Shown: piece by piece, positions 27,101-35,103 of the stretch | How the letters are laid out: each line of letters opens with the position of its first letter | Numbering within the stretch: position 1 is the stretch's first letter | Origin: an uncultured Dokdonia sp. | Lineage (GTDB): Bacteria > Bacteroidota > Bacteroidia > Flavobacteriales > Flavobacteriaceae | Length of the DNA stretch: 64,000 nt | NCBI RefSeq assembly: GCF_947492535.1 | Contig: NZ_CANLNH010000004.1 | Span: forward strand, 62,001 to 126,000 | Reading direction: 5' to 3' | Position numbers and translations under genes: made by a program | Notes under the pieces: model-generated | Seen by the model: only the letters and a program-made list of their open reading frames with translations | Databases searched by the model: none | What the model was told of the DNA's origin: nothing

Positions 27101-29724
27101 GTGGATTGCAAAGCGACTCAGAAAGTGCAAAAATGCTCGTGTTTTCTTCAGATAAAGAAAAATATCAAGTAGGTGATGATGCAACTATTACGTTCCCTTC
27201 AGGTGATAGTTCGCGAGCGTTAGTGAGCCTAGAAAATGGAACTCAAGTATTGGACAGTTGGTGGGTAGATACACAAAATGGCGACACACAATTCAAGATT
27301 CCTGTGACTTCAGAAATGGCACCTAATGTCTATGTAAACATCTCTTTACTACAAGCGCATGAGCAAGTCAAAAATGATTTGCCTATCCGTTTGTATGGAG
27401 TGATTCCGTTACTGGTAGAAGATCAGAACACGATCCTTACGCCCAAAATAACGATGCCAGATGTGCTCAAACCAGAAACATCCTATACGGTAAAAGTAAG
27501 TGAGGCAAATGCAAAAGCGATGACCTATACTATTGCTGTGGTCGATGAAGGACTCTTAGATTTGACGCGTTATAAAACCCCTGCCATTCATAAACACTTT
27601 TATAGTAGAGAAGCATTGGGCGTAAAAACGTTCGATATGTTTGATGATGTGATTGGTGCTTATTCTGGAAGTGTAGATAATATTTATGCGATTGGAGGAG
27701 GTGATGCTGCTGCGGCTGCTAAAAATAGAAAAGCAGAACGATTTAAACCAGTGGTTACCTATTTGGGCCCTTTCGCTTTAAGCGAAAATGAAACCAAAAC
27801 ACATACATTACAAATGCCTAATTATGTAGGTTCGGTACGAGCAATGGTCGTTGCAGGCGATCATAAAGCATCAGCCTATGGAGCTTCAGAAAAAACAGTA
27901 CCTGTACGTAAACCTTTAATGGTATTAGGTTCGCTTCCGCGAAAACTGTCTCCGGGAGAACACGTAACATTACCAGTAACGGTATTTGCGATGGAGCCTA
28001 AAGTGAAGCAAGCAAAAATCACTGTAAAAACGTCGGAAGCATTTAAAGCAACAGAAGGCACAACCAAGACTATTAGGTTTGCTTCTATAGGAGAACAAAT
28101 TGTTCCTTTTGAGTTTGATGTCACGGCTGTAACTGATATCCAAACCATAGAGATTATTGCCGAAGGAAATGGAGAACGAGCGACCTATCAAGTCGAAATA
28201 GATGTAGAGAATCCGAATCCGATCACCCAAAAAATGACTGATTATGAGTTACCTGCTTCAGGAAACATAGCGATCGATTATACAACATTTGGCGTTGCAG
28301 GATCTAACGAGTCGGCGATAGAATTTTCGACCTTACCTCCTATGGATTTCACAAAACGTATGCAATACTTGATACGTTATCCACATGGGTGTGTTGAGCA
28401 AACCACCTCGGGTGCATTTCCACAATTATTTATGGATGATATTTTTGATTTGACCTATGAGCAAAAGCGAGAAGCACAAGAAAATATCAAAAAAGGAATA
28501 GAGCGACTAGGCCGTTTTCAGAATGCAGATGGAGGTTTAGGATATTGGCAAGGCGAAACCAATGCTGATGTATGGGGAACCAATTATGCTGGTCATTTTA
28601 TGATTGAAGCGCAGAAAAAAGGATATGCCTTACCACTTACATTTATGAGTAATTGGTTACGTTTTCAGAAAAAAGCCGCTCGTGAGTGGCGATCTGGTCA
28701 AACGGCTTATAATACAACCTTGATACAAGCCTATCGCTTATATACACTGGCATTGGCTGGGCAACCTGACTTAGCTGCAATGAACCGCTTACGCGAAAAC
28801 AGAAACCTAAGTAATGATGCTAAATGGCGCCTTGCAGGTGCCTATGCATTGGCAGGTCAGGCAAAAGCAGCAGAAGAATTAGCGTCTATTTCAAATATTG
28901 ACTTTCAGCCTAATAGATATAATTACCATACCTATGGTTCTGTATTCCGTAATCGTGCTATGGCATTAGAGACCATGGTGGCTATGGGAGATAGTAAACA
29001 AAAAGACTTAGCTATTTCTATAGCTAAAACCTTATCATCAGATCGTTGGTTAAGTACACAAGAAACGAGTTATGCGTTATTAGCCATGGCAAAAATGGTC
29101 ATTAAAAATGGAGGGAAGTCTATTAAATTGCAATATACCAAAGATGGAAAAGCAATGACGATTGAAACCCAACAAGCTATTGCTTTACGAGAACTGTCTA
29201 CACAAGACGGGAATAATACAGTAACGCTTCAAAACACAAAAGATAATGTAGTATTTGTACGACTTGTACAAAGTGGCAAATTACCTTTAGGAGAAGAGTT
29301 AGCAAGTAGTAGTAAACTCAAAGTAACAACAGTTTTTGCAGGAACAAATGGAGACCGTATTGATATCTCTAACCTTAAGCAAGGAGAAGAATTTGTTGCT
29401 AAAATCAGTGTTAGTAATGATAGTCGTGATTTTGTGGATAATATAGCACTTACACAAATCTTCCCTAGTGGATGGGAAATTGTAAATACACGATTTACAG
29501 ATGCTAATGGTGGTACAGAAGGCGCTGCTAGATATACTGATATACGTGATGACCGTGTTAACTTCTATTTTGATATGAATAAGGCAAGTACTAAAACCTT
29601 TACTGTGCGATTAAATGCGTCCTATTTAGGAAGGTATTACTTGCCAGGCACACAAGTGGAAGCGATGTATGATAACACGTATTATGCACGTAATAAAGGG
29701 GCTTGGGTTACTATTCAAAAGTAA
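24118..29724 (+). CDS. Bacterial alpha-2-macroglobulin lipoprotein (YfhM-like)
   Basis: 1868 residues. A lipobox (FLITCDKK, C19) anchors it to the envelope. Successive macroglobulin domains follow: an N-terminal Ig-like region, MG2 (GDSIHLSFVLNDANNPLPKD near 660), the bait-region zone, the A2M domain (YLGPFALSENETKTHTL near 1215), and a thioester domain. The thioester motif GCVEQ has C1425 and Q1428, so covalent trapping of proteases is expected. An acidic Tyr/Asp/Glu-rich insert lies near 460-525. The usual partner PBP1C is encoded downstream, but separated by a DUF559 gene and repeats. A palindrome core is in frame at 24610-24623 (AFAKA). Confidence 0.93.
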   Translation: MRNIHVFLTAVLSLFLITCDKKGADQPTDNLFKYKEYISYATSGRQSIANPINVKVAKALTQFELDQEIPSDVFEIIPKTSGKLRVSGQRTLTFIPDEHLTPDTEYSVTLLLDKLYDDLPKEMRAYTFNFKTITPDFKVDLRALQSYDRSYQYLEGQIEGADVIAFAKAKQLINATQNGKPLSITWLSDKKAARYHVFKIDSILREEEDAKIQVSWSGKSIGADETEGDNEVLIPGRNNFKIVNINQTLGANASVALNFSDPLQENQNFKGLVAIQRAGDLRFEVDGNVLHVYPENKIVGKSLVEVFQGIKSTDGYKLKIPFSETVSFEQLKPGIRAITNGVILPNSGSNPFYFESVNLSHVDVRIIKIFENNVLEYLQENNLSSNNSYGLKQVGRRVAKQTINLQENSFQSGDISDSQWRVHGIDLSNMFQADPGALYRVEISYKQSYVAYECVDDDAQVEEDTYDDYYYEDEYYEGDYVEAESADEDEREEQYWDNRIYRWRDQVYNWRQEDNPCHPAYYQDSKFISSNILGSDLGLIVKKGKDNSYHFAATDIVSTTPEANTKITLYNYQKQPIGTVTTDASGLATVTPDGYAVFAVAQKGANYAYLKIEDGNALSMSKFDISGKQLQKGLKGFIYAERGVHRPGDSIHLSFVLNDANNPLPKDHPVKLEVTDARGKLTYRKVLSTNTTSQNGTGKAVNNVYYFPVTTTPTAPTGNWNATISVGGASFSKTLKVETIKPNRLKVNLAFENEIISASDNIEGSVKVAWLHGAPARNLKIKTDATIRSSNSGFKTYPNYNFFDPIRSFDQFDLTILDGQLNEEGVTQINKELDLGKRAPGMLKATFVTKAYEGGGDFSLDVVSKDIAPFDHFVGLQSPKGRAYGSYFTDDNTEFDVVTTDAQGKASGNRTLEVKVFKMSWRWWWSRGRDNYSRYETGTIHTPVKDFKVTTGGNGKTSFTVNIPERESGRYLIRVIDPESGHATGRIAYFYRNWSGLQSDSESAKMLVFSSDKEKYQVGDDATITFPSGDSSRALVSLENGTQVLDSWWVDTQNGDTQFKIPVTSEMAPNVYVNISLLQAHEQVKNDLPIRLYGVIPLLVEDQNTILTPKITMPDVLKPETSYTVKVSEANAKAMTYTIAVVDEGLLDLTRYKTPAIHKHFYSREALGVKTFDMFDDVIGAYSGSVDNIYAIGGGDAAAAAKNRKAERFKPVVTYLGPFALSENETKTHTLQMPNYVGSVRAMVVAGDHKASAYGASEKTVPVRKPLMVLGSLPRKLSPGEHVTLPVTVFAMEPKVKQAKITVKTSEAFKATEGTTKTIRFASIGEQIVPFEFDVTAVTDIQTIEIIAEGNGERATYQVEIDVENPNPITQKMTDYELPASGNIAIDYTTFGVAGSNESAIEFSTLPPMDFTKRMQYLIRYPHGCVEQTTSGAFPQLFMDDIFDLTYEQKREAQENIKKGIERLGRFQNADGGLGYWQGETNADVWGTNYAGHFMIEAQKKGYALPLTFMSNWLRFQKKAAREWRSGQTAYNTTLIQAYRLYTLALAGQPDLAAMNRLRENRNLSNDAKWRLAGAYALAGQAKAAEELASISNIDFQPNRYNYHTYGSVFRNRAMALETMVAMGDSKQKDLAISIAKTLSSDRWLSTQETSYALLAMAKMVIKNGGKSIKLQYTKDGKAMTIETQQAIALRELSTQDGNNTVTLQNTKDNVVFVRLVQSGKLPLGEELASSSKLKVTTVFAGTNGDRIDISNLKQGEEFVAKISVSNDSRDFVDNIALTQIFPSGWEIVNTRFTDANGGTEGAARYTDIRDDRVNFYFDMNKASTKTFTVRLNASYLGRYYLPGTQVEAMYDNTYYARNKGAWVTIQK

Positions 29725-29730
29725 AATAGT

Positions 29731-29798
29731 TATGAAGGGACCCACCCCGTCATTCGCCTGGGCGAATGCCAGCCCTCCCTTTCAAGGAGGGGAGCTCT
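29731..29798. repeat. Direct repeat A, upstream copy
   Basis: 68 bp starting TATGAAGGGACCCACCCCGT and ending AAGGAGGGGAGCTCT. It matches 30383-30450 at about 64 of 68 positions by eye. Its end CCCTCCCTTTCAAGGAGGGG is complementary to the start of repeat B, so A and B can pair. Confidence 0.85.
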
Positions 29799-29860
29799 AA
29801 AAAAGAATGCTTAGTCAGAAGTAAATAACTTCTGTTTGAGAACAAAATAACATTTGTAAG

Positions 29861-29926
29861 CAGCTCCTTCCCCAGAAAGGGAGGGGTGGCAATAGTGAAG
29901 CGATAGCGTAACAATTGACGGAAGGG
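29861..29926. repeat. Direct repeat B, upstream copy
   Basis: Starts CAGCTCCTTCCCCAGAAAGG, ends GACGGAAGGG. The block GAAGCGATAGCGTAACAATT is identical in the copy at 30508-30574. It lies 63 bp before the DUF559 start. Confidence 0.85.
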
Positions 29927-29989
29927 ATAGAACAGTAAATTGACAGGAAGAGTGAGATAAGTGAGATTTAAAAAGAATAAAGAACAATT

Positions 29990-30379
29990 TTGAAAAGTAA
30001 AAAATCAAAGCTTCATGATCCAGTGTATACAAAAGATTTTAGGAAATCATTACGTAATAGTCTGACATCAGCAGAGGCGTTTTTGTGGAATCATTTGAAA
30101 GAGCGAAAATTGTCTGGTAGAAAATTTAGAAGACAACACGGAGTTGGTCATTATGTTGTTGATTTTTATTGTGCTTCTGAGAAATTGGTTATAGAATTAG
30201 ATGGAGAACCACATATAAATCCGACTGCAGAAGAAAGAGATGAGAAACGAACACAGTTTCTAGAATCAAAAGGGTTGACAGTGATTCGATTTGAAAATAA
30301 AATGGTGTTTGATTTGTTGCAAAGTGTATTAAAAGATATAGAAGATCATTTTATAGAGAATAGAAAGGTTGAAAAATAA
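29990..30379 (+). CDS. DUF559 (Vsr-like) endonuclease domain protein
   Basis: 129 residues, best start TTG at 29990. The core reads SLTSAEAFLWNHLKERKLSG, then FRRQHGVGHYVVDFYCASEK, then LVIELDGEPH. The D-x(n)-E-x-D spacing and the later VIRFEN are the PD-(D/E)XK-like fold of the Vsr/DUF559 group. Members are often found beside or between repeats, but a natural substrate is not established to my knowledge. Here both A and B repeats flank it on each side. It separates the A2M and PBP1C genes, which are normally adjacent. Domain call firm, role unknown. Confidence 0.85.
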   Translation: MKSKKSKLHDPVYTKDFRKSLRNSLTSAEAFLWNHLKERKLSGRKFRRQHGVGHYVVDFYCASEKLVIELDGEPHINPTAEERDEKRTQFLESKGLTVIRFENKMVFDLLQSVLKDIEDHFIENRKVEK

Positions 30380-30382
30380 GAT

Positions 30383-30450
30383 TATGAAGGGACCCACCCC
30401 GTCATTCGCTTAGGCGAACGCCACCCCTCCCTTTCAAGGAGGGGAGCTCT
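30383..30450. repeat. Direct repeat A, downstream copy
   Basis: Second copy of the 68-bp unit of 29731-29798, starting one base after the tail of the DUF559 gene region. Differences are few and clustered in the middle (GCTTAGGCGAACGCC against GCCTGGGCGAATGCC). Confidence 0.85.
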
Positions 30451-30507
30451 TTAGAATTCAAATGCAAATAGCATTTGACAACTGATCTAAAAAAAACACT
30501 TAGAAAG

Positions 30508-30574
30508 TGGCTCCTTCCCCTGTGAGGGGAAGGTGGCGATTGAGAAGCGATAGCGTAACAATTGACGGAAGGGG
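30508..30574. repeat. Direct repeat B, downstream copy, plus a partial third
   Basis: TGGCTCCTTCCCCTGTGAGG ... GAAGCGATAGCGTAACAATT then GACGGAAGGGG. A partial copy GATAGCGTAACTATTATCGG follows at about 30598-30617. These lie in the leader of the PBP1C gene. Confidence 0.8.
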
Positions 30575-30658
30575 TAGCACAAGGAGTAGAGAATAGTGAT
30601 AGCGTAACTATTATCGGAAGGGGCTAAAATACAATATGAAAAATAGTTTATATAAAAA

Positions 30659-33025
30659 GTGAAAATCACAAAACAACATATCATCACAAAACTTAAAAAG
30701 CATAAAATCAAGCTTTCGATTTTTTTGTTGGTGTTTGTGTATTGGTTGTTTTGCTTGCCTACAACACTATTTAAAGAAACGACATCTACAGTAGTTGAAA
30801 GCCATACAGGAGAATTATTGGGAGCCCGTATCGCTGATGATGGGCAATGGCGATTTCCAGCATTAGATAGTGTACCGTATCGTTTTGAGCAATGTGTGCT
30901 GCTTTTTGAAGATGAGTACTTCTACAAACATCCTGGATTTAATCCAGTAGCCATGGGAAAAGCATTGTATGGTAATATCATGACTGATAAGCGACGTGGA
31001 GGGAGTACGATTACACAGCAAGTGATTCGGCTTTCTAGGAAAAACACAAAACGTACCTATGCAGAAAAATTGATAGAACTTCTAAAGGCAACACGTTTAG
31101 AAACACGATATTCTAAAGATGAGATTCTTAATTTATATGCTACGTATGCTCCTTTTGGCGGAAATGTCGTAGGGCTAGAAACAGCATCTTGGCGTTATTA
31201 CGGACTTCCTGCTCATCAATTAAGTTGGGGGCAAAGTGCAGCATTAGCGGTCTTACCTAATCATCCAGCGATGGTTAGGCCTGGGAAAAATGAGGGTACG
31301 CTTTCGCGAAAGCGGAATCAACTTTTAAAGAAGTTATGGGAGAATGAGATTATTGATGAAGCTACGTATCAACTTTCTATTTTAGAAGAACTCCCTGGAA
31401 AACCCTATCCATTACCTCAAATAGCATCACATCTTACAGAGCGTATACGAAAAGAATATAAAGGAAAACGTATTAAAAGCACAGTTCATAGTGATGTGCA
31501 ATTGCAATTGAATCGTTTGGCGAAGGAACATCATTTGCAATTACAGCAAAATGAGATTTATAACCTTGCGATTGTTGTGATGGATGTGCAAACAAAAGAA
31601 GTGATTGGGTATGTGGGCAATGCGCCTACTTCAGCGTTGCATCATAAAGATGTTGATATTGTTACACGTCCTAGAAGTACAGGGAGTGTATTAAAACCTT
31701 TGTTATATGCAGGAATGTTGGATGCAGGTACCATTTTACCAGAAAGTTTAGTGGTTGATATTCCAACCTATATTAATGGCTATCAACCACAAAATTTTGA
31801 TAAAGAGTTTCAGGGTATAGTTCCGGCGAGTAGCGCTTTGGCAAGATCTCTTAATGTACCAGCTGTTCGAATGTTGCAGAAATATGGGTTGGATAAATTT
31901 TATGGCGATTTACAAGATATGGAAGTGGCACATATTGATAAATCAGCAAATTATTATGGATTGTCACTTATTTTAGGAGGCGCTGAAAGTAGTTTATGGG
32001 AAGTGACCAAAACCTATGCTGGATTAGCGCATACCTTAAACACATACACGAATTCTTCTAGTGAGTATAGTCATACTGCTTTTCAGGAGTATTCATATAC
32101 CTCTAAGAATCCTGAGATAGCGACTCAACTTCTTTCGGATCCGCCTGTTTATGATGCTGGAGCAATTTATAATACTTTAGAAACCTTACGAAATGTAAAT
32201 AGACCTACTGGGGAAGAAAACTGGCAATTTTATGAAGATGCACAGCCTATTGCATGGAAAACAGGAACGAGTTATGGCTTTAAAGATGCTTGGGCAGTAG
32301 GAGTGACTCCTCAATATGCAATTGGTGTTTGGGTAGGAAATGCTGATGGAGAAGGAAGACCTGGTATTACAGGAATGCAAGCAGCGGCTCCTTTGTTTTT
32401 TGATGTATTACGTGAACTACCTAATGATGGAAGTTGGTTTGCTACACCTTATGATGCCCTTACAGAAATTAAAGTTTGTTCAGATACTGGTGATGCAGCA
32501 AGTATTTATTGTCAAAACACAAAAATGATCTTAGCTCCAGAAGCGGGAATTCATAGTGAAGCCTGCTCATATCACAAACAAATCTATGTAACTACTTCTG
32601 GGAATTACCGTGTCAATTCAGCGTGTTATGAATTGGATCAAATGAAATCTGAAATACGATTTGTGGTGTCCCCAGCTGTAGCATACTATTATGCAAATAA
32701 ACATCCTGACTATAAAGAATTACCGCCACTGCATCCTGATTGTACTATTTTAGGAGAGCAACCCATGTCTTTTATATATCCAAAGAAAAATGAAGATGTT
32801 ATACTGCCTAAGGACTTTGATGGTAAACGTAATGATCTTATTCTTAAACTGGCACATCGTAATCCAGATACGAAAGTATTTTGGTACCTTAACGATACAT
32901 TTATAGGAGATACAGAAACATTTCATGAACTTGCTGTTTTGCCTGTAGAAGGAGACTATATGATCACTGTGGTGGATGCAGATGGGAATCAATTAAAACA
33001 ACAAATAAAAATATCAAAATTTTAA
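30659..33025 (+). CDS. pbpC: Penicillin-binding protein 1C (glycosyltransferase/transpeptidase)
   Basis: 788 residues with a GTG start. One N-terminal membrane anchor (LSIFLLVFVYWLFCL) precedes a GT51 glycosyltransferase with the catalytic E84 in LLFEDEYFYKHPG. The transpeptidase domain has S343 and K346 in GSVLKP, and K534-T535-G536 (KTGTSYGFKDAW). The C-terminal BiPBP_C-like domain (about 700-788, LAVLPVEGDYMITVVDADG) is typical of PBP1C. It would build peptidoglycan strands at sites guarded by the A2M lipoprotein upstream. A palindrome core at 31299-31314 is read as LSRKR. Confidence 0.94.
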   Translation: MKITKQHIITKLKKHKIKLSIFLLVFVYWLFCLPTTLFKETTSTVVESHTGELLGARIADDGQWRFPALDSVPYRFEQCVLLFEDEYFYKHPGFNPVAMGKALYGNIMTDKRRGGSTITQQVIRLSRKNTKRTYAEKLIELLKATRLETRYSKDEILNLYATYAPFGGNVVGLETASWRYYGLPAHQLSWGQSAALAVLPNHPAMVRPGKNEGTLSRKRNQLLKKLWENEIIDEATYQLSILEELPGKPYPLPQIASHLTERIRKEYKGKRIKSTVHSDVQLQLNRLAKEHHLQLQQNEIYNLAIVVMDVQTKEVIGYVGNAPTSALHHKDVDIVTRPRSTGSVLKPLLYAGMLDAGTILPESLVVDIPTYINGYQPQNFDKEFQGIVPASSALARSLNVPAVRMLQKYGLDKFYGDLQDMEVAHIDKSANYYGLSLILGGAESSLWEVTKTYAGLAHTLNTYTNSSSEYSHTAFQEYSYTSKNPEIATQLLSDPPVYDAGAIYNTLETLRNVNRPTGEENWQFYEDAQPIAWKTGTSYGFKDAWAVGVTPQYAIGVWVGNADGEGRPGITGMQAAAPLFFDVLRELPNDGSWFATPYDALTEIKVCSDTGDAASIYCQNTKMILAPEAGIHSEACSYHKQIYVTTSGNYRVNSACYELDQMKSEIRFVVSPAVAYYYANKHPDYKELPPLHPDCTILGEQPMSFIYPKKNEDVILPKDFDGKRNDLILKLAHRNPDTKVFWYLNDTFIGDTETFHELAVLPVEGDYMITVVDADGNQLKQQIKISKF

Positions 33026-33036
33026 ATATGTAAAAA

Positions 33037-33070
33037 TGTCGTTTTATTTACGACAAAATTCATATATTTG
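33037..33070 (+). promoter_or_regulatory. Probable operator and promoter of the RES-Xre operon
   Basis: TGTCGT (33037-33042) and ACGACA (33050-33055) form an inverted repeat with a 7-nt spacer. A -7 element TATATTTG lies at 33063-33070, a match to TAnnTTTG, 19 bp before the ATG at 33089. The placement suits autoregulation by the antitoxin; this is inferred. Confidence 0.6.
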
Positions 33071-33088
33071 TATAAAATTGAAAATGTC

Positions 33089-33589
33089 ATGAGTGATGAT
33101 ATGGTTTATAACACACCTAGAAACCTTGTTCAAAATTTGGTTTCAGGTAGTGATATTGAAGTTTCTGGAGTTTCAGAACCTGCAGTAGTGATGCGTGATG
33201 ATCCATTGAGTGATCGTTCTACATTACGATTAGTTCATATTTCTAGAGAAGGATTATCGTATCCAAAATTTTTACTTGCCGTAGAAGCATTTGATTTTTC
33301 AAAACAAGAGTTGGCGCAGTTACTTCATATTTCTGAACGTACGTTAGAACGTATACATAAAGATAAAAAACGATTATCTACGCCTCACACAGAACGCATT
33401 CTTGAAGTTTCTATCTTATTTGAAAAAGGTTGGGACTTTTTTGAGAGCAAAGAAAATTTTAGAAAGTGGCTTAACATTCCTAACTACGCTTTTGAGAATC
33501 AAACGCCATTGTCTATGCTTGATACAAAATACGGGATAGCATCTGTAGAAACGCTATTGGATAGAATGGCTCATGGTATTGTAGTGTAG
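33089..33589 (+). CDS. Xre/MbcA/ParS-type antitoxin of a RES-Xre system
   Basis: A 166-residue protein, starting at MSDDMVYN. The upstream TTG at 33068 lies inside the -7 box, so that start is unlikely. The centre is an Xre-type helix-turn-helix (FSKQELAQLLHISERTLERIH), and the C-terminal DUF2384-like domain (FEKGWDFFESKENFRKWL ... TPLSMLDTKYGIASVETLL) is the toxin-binding region. It lies one base upstream of the RES toxin gene. It neutralises the toxin and probably represses the operon. Confidence 0.9.
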   Translation: MSDDMVYNTPRNLVQNLVSGSDIEVSGVSEPAVVMRDDPLSDRSTLRLVHISREGLSYPKFLLAVEAFDFSKQELAQLLHISERTLERIHKDKKRLSTPHTERILEVSILFEKGWDFFESKENFRKWLNIPNYAFENQTPLSMLDTKYGIASVETLLDRMAHGIVV

Positions 33590-33590
33590 C

Positions 33591-34055
33591 ATGCGTGTAT
33601 ATAGAATTGCAAAAGGGAAGTATGCTCAGGATTTGTCTGGAGAAGGCGCTCGCCTTTATGGAGGGAGATGGAATCGTAGAGGGACTTCAGTGCTGTATAC
33701 GGCTGGAAATAGTTCACTCGCGATGCTGGAAAAATTGGTGCATATTCCGCCGTATGTATTTCCAAAAGATTTAAAAATTACAGTGCTAGAATTTCCTGAT
33801 ACAATGAGTATTGGACAAATTACATTAGATGATTTACCAATAGATTGGGTACATAGATCAGAGCATCCTACAGTTTTAGATATTGGAGATCAATTTGTAG
33901 TACAATCAGAATTTTTATGTCTTAAGGTGCCATCTGCAATTAATCCTATCGATGAGAATGTGTTGCTGAATCCAAGACATCCAGATTTTTCTAAAGTCAA
34001 AATCATAGATGAGCTTCCTATTATATTTGATAAGCGTTTGCTTAAAGAGGTGTGA
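33591..34055 (+). CDS. RES-domain toxin (NAD+-degrading family)
   Basis: A 154-residue protein. The RES fold is visible: MRVYRIAKGKYAQDLSGEGA, GGRWNRRG, then SSLAMLEKLVH and QSEFLCLKVPSA, carrying the conserved Arg, Glu and Ser that name the family. Studied members deplete NAD+ and stop growth. The gene starts one base after the antitoxin stop, which is usual for this type II pair. No sign of truncation. Confidence 0.9.
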   Translation: MRVYRIAKGKYAQDLSGEGARLYGGRWNRRGTSVLYTAGNSSLAMLEKLVHIPPYVFPKDLKITVLEFPDTMSIGQITLDDLPIDWVHRSEHPTVLDIGDQFVVQSEFLCLKVPSAINPIDENVLLNPRHPDFSKVKIIDELPIIFDKRLLKEV

Positions 34056-34081
34056 TGAGGGTATTGTAAACCATATTGTAC

Positions 34082-34558
34082 CTAGTTATTTGCTACGTCC
34101 AATTGATGTTTTTCTGAAAGACATGGTTCTGCATATTCTAAAATTCCGTCTTTTTCATATTCAGTTAGTATCTCTTTAATTCTAAAATAATCTACTTTTT
34201 CCAAAACCTCCATAGAAAAGTAGGAGTCATTTAGCCCTTCAGATGTACAATTCAAATCTTTAAATTGGTCTCGAATGATTTCTTTATCAAATCCGTCTTG
34301 AGTGATAACAACTAATACAATCGAATTTCCAGAAAATTTAGTTGTTTTTTGATAAGTTAGCATTTGTTCAGATTCGTCAAATTCCGCATAAAATTCGTCA
34401 TCTGTTGCAATCATTGGTCCATAAAATGGAATACTGTCTAGTTTATAAATACCACTCTTTTTATCTATTACTTCTGCCCACATCGTTTCTACGGTCAATT
34501 CATCTAATACATTGCTATGGTATTTGAATAAAATCTTTTCGTATTTGTTTTTTGTCAT
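34082..34558 (-). CDS. DUF4265-like protein
   Basis: 158 residues, cytosolic. The pattern KILFKYHSNVLDELTVETMW AEVIDKKSG, then IPFYGPMIATDDEFYAEFDE, then SGNSIVLVVI recalls DUF4265 proteins. I make this assignment from memory of the family pattern, with moderate certainty. The function is unknown. It is convergent with the RES toxin and first of a row of reverse-strand genes, though with its own 24-bp gap to the next. Confidence 0.6.
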   Translation of the reverse strand: MTKNKYEKILFKYHSNVLDELTVETMWAEVIDKKSGIYKLDSIPFYGPMIATDDEFYAEFDESEQMLTYQKTTKFSGNSIVLVVITQDGFDKEIIRDQFKDLNCTSEGLNDSYFSMEVLEKVDYFRIKEILTEYEKDGILEYAEPCLSEKHQLDVANN

Positions 34559-34582
34559 TCTTTAATTAGGTTTAACATATAA

Positions 34583-35083
34583 CTACCGCAATGGATACCC
34601 TTTTCCAGCCCACCAAGGTTTGATTTCAACCATCAGTCTTCCAGCTTTCATCATAGGATCTAGATTTGCTAGACTATCTGCCATTTTAAGAGTAGGAACA
34701 TTATAGACAGTAATACCACGTAAATCTCCATCATCTCCAAAAGGACCTGAAATATCTGCATATCCTAACTCATACATGCGTCCTAAATGCGCTTGATGTG
34801 CTTCTTGTAATTTAGCTGCTTCTTCTTCCGATTGATTACGATTGGGACCGCTTTTTAAAAACGCCATAAAATACTGTTGCATAATCACCGTATCTCCTGT
34901 TGCTTGGTCCACATAATCAAAAATCTGAAAACCATCTGCTTTTAATGTCGCTATTTGAGAAGCGACAGAACCCTTTTTCTCAACCATCTCTTCTTCAAGA
35001 ATTACATCTTCTTTCTCTGGTGTATTTTGAACACAAGAAATACACATAAATAATAGACAACAAATTAGGATAAGCGATTTCAT
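34583..35083 (-). CDS. YCII-like lipoprotein
   Basis: 166 residues. Signal peptide with a lipobox (LLFMCISCVQ). A YCII-type ferredoxin-like domain covers about 55-160: MQQYFMAFLKSGPNRNQSEE, EAHQAHLGRMYELGYADISGPFGDDGDLRGI, then ADSLANLDPMMKAGRLMVEIKPWW. YCII domains are often decarboxylase- or isomerase-like folds of uncertain chemistry. The lipid anchor would put it in the envelope. Function unknown. Confidence 0.75.
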   Translation of the reverse strand: MKSLILICCLLFMCISCVQNTPEKEDVILEEEMVEKKGSVASQIATLKADGFQIFDYVDQATGDTVIMQQYFMAFLKSGPNRNQSEEEAAKLQEAHQAHLGRMYELGYADISGPFGDDGDLRGITVYNVPTLKMADSLANLDPMMKAGRLMVEIKPWWAGKGYPLR

Positions 35084-35103
35084 AATGAAGGATGTTATGT
35101 TAG

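Noticed and set aside
29731-30623. The DUF559 region as an insertion sequence
   Set aside because: No transposase, no clear terminal inverted repeats or target duplication; it is better described as a nuclease gene flanked by direct repeats.
30659-33025. Pair of short reverse ORFs within pbpC as genes
   Set aside because: They lie opposite the conserved transpeptidase coding sequence and lack any family match.
33068-33088. Longer antitoxin start at TTG 33068
   Set aside because: The TTG lies inside the TATATTTG -7 promoter box, so it is upstream of the transcript start.
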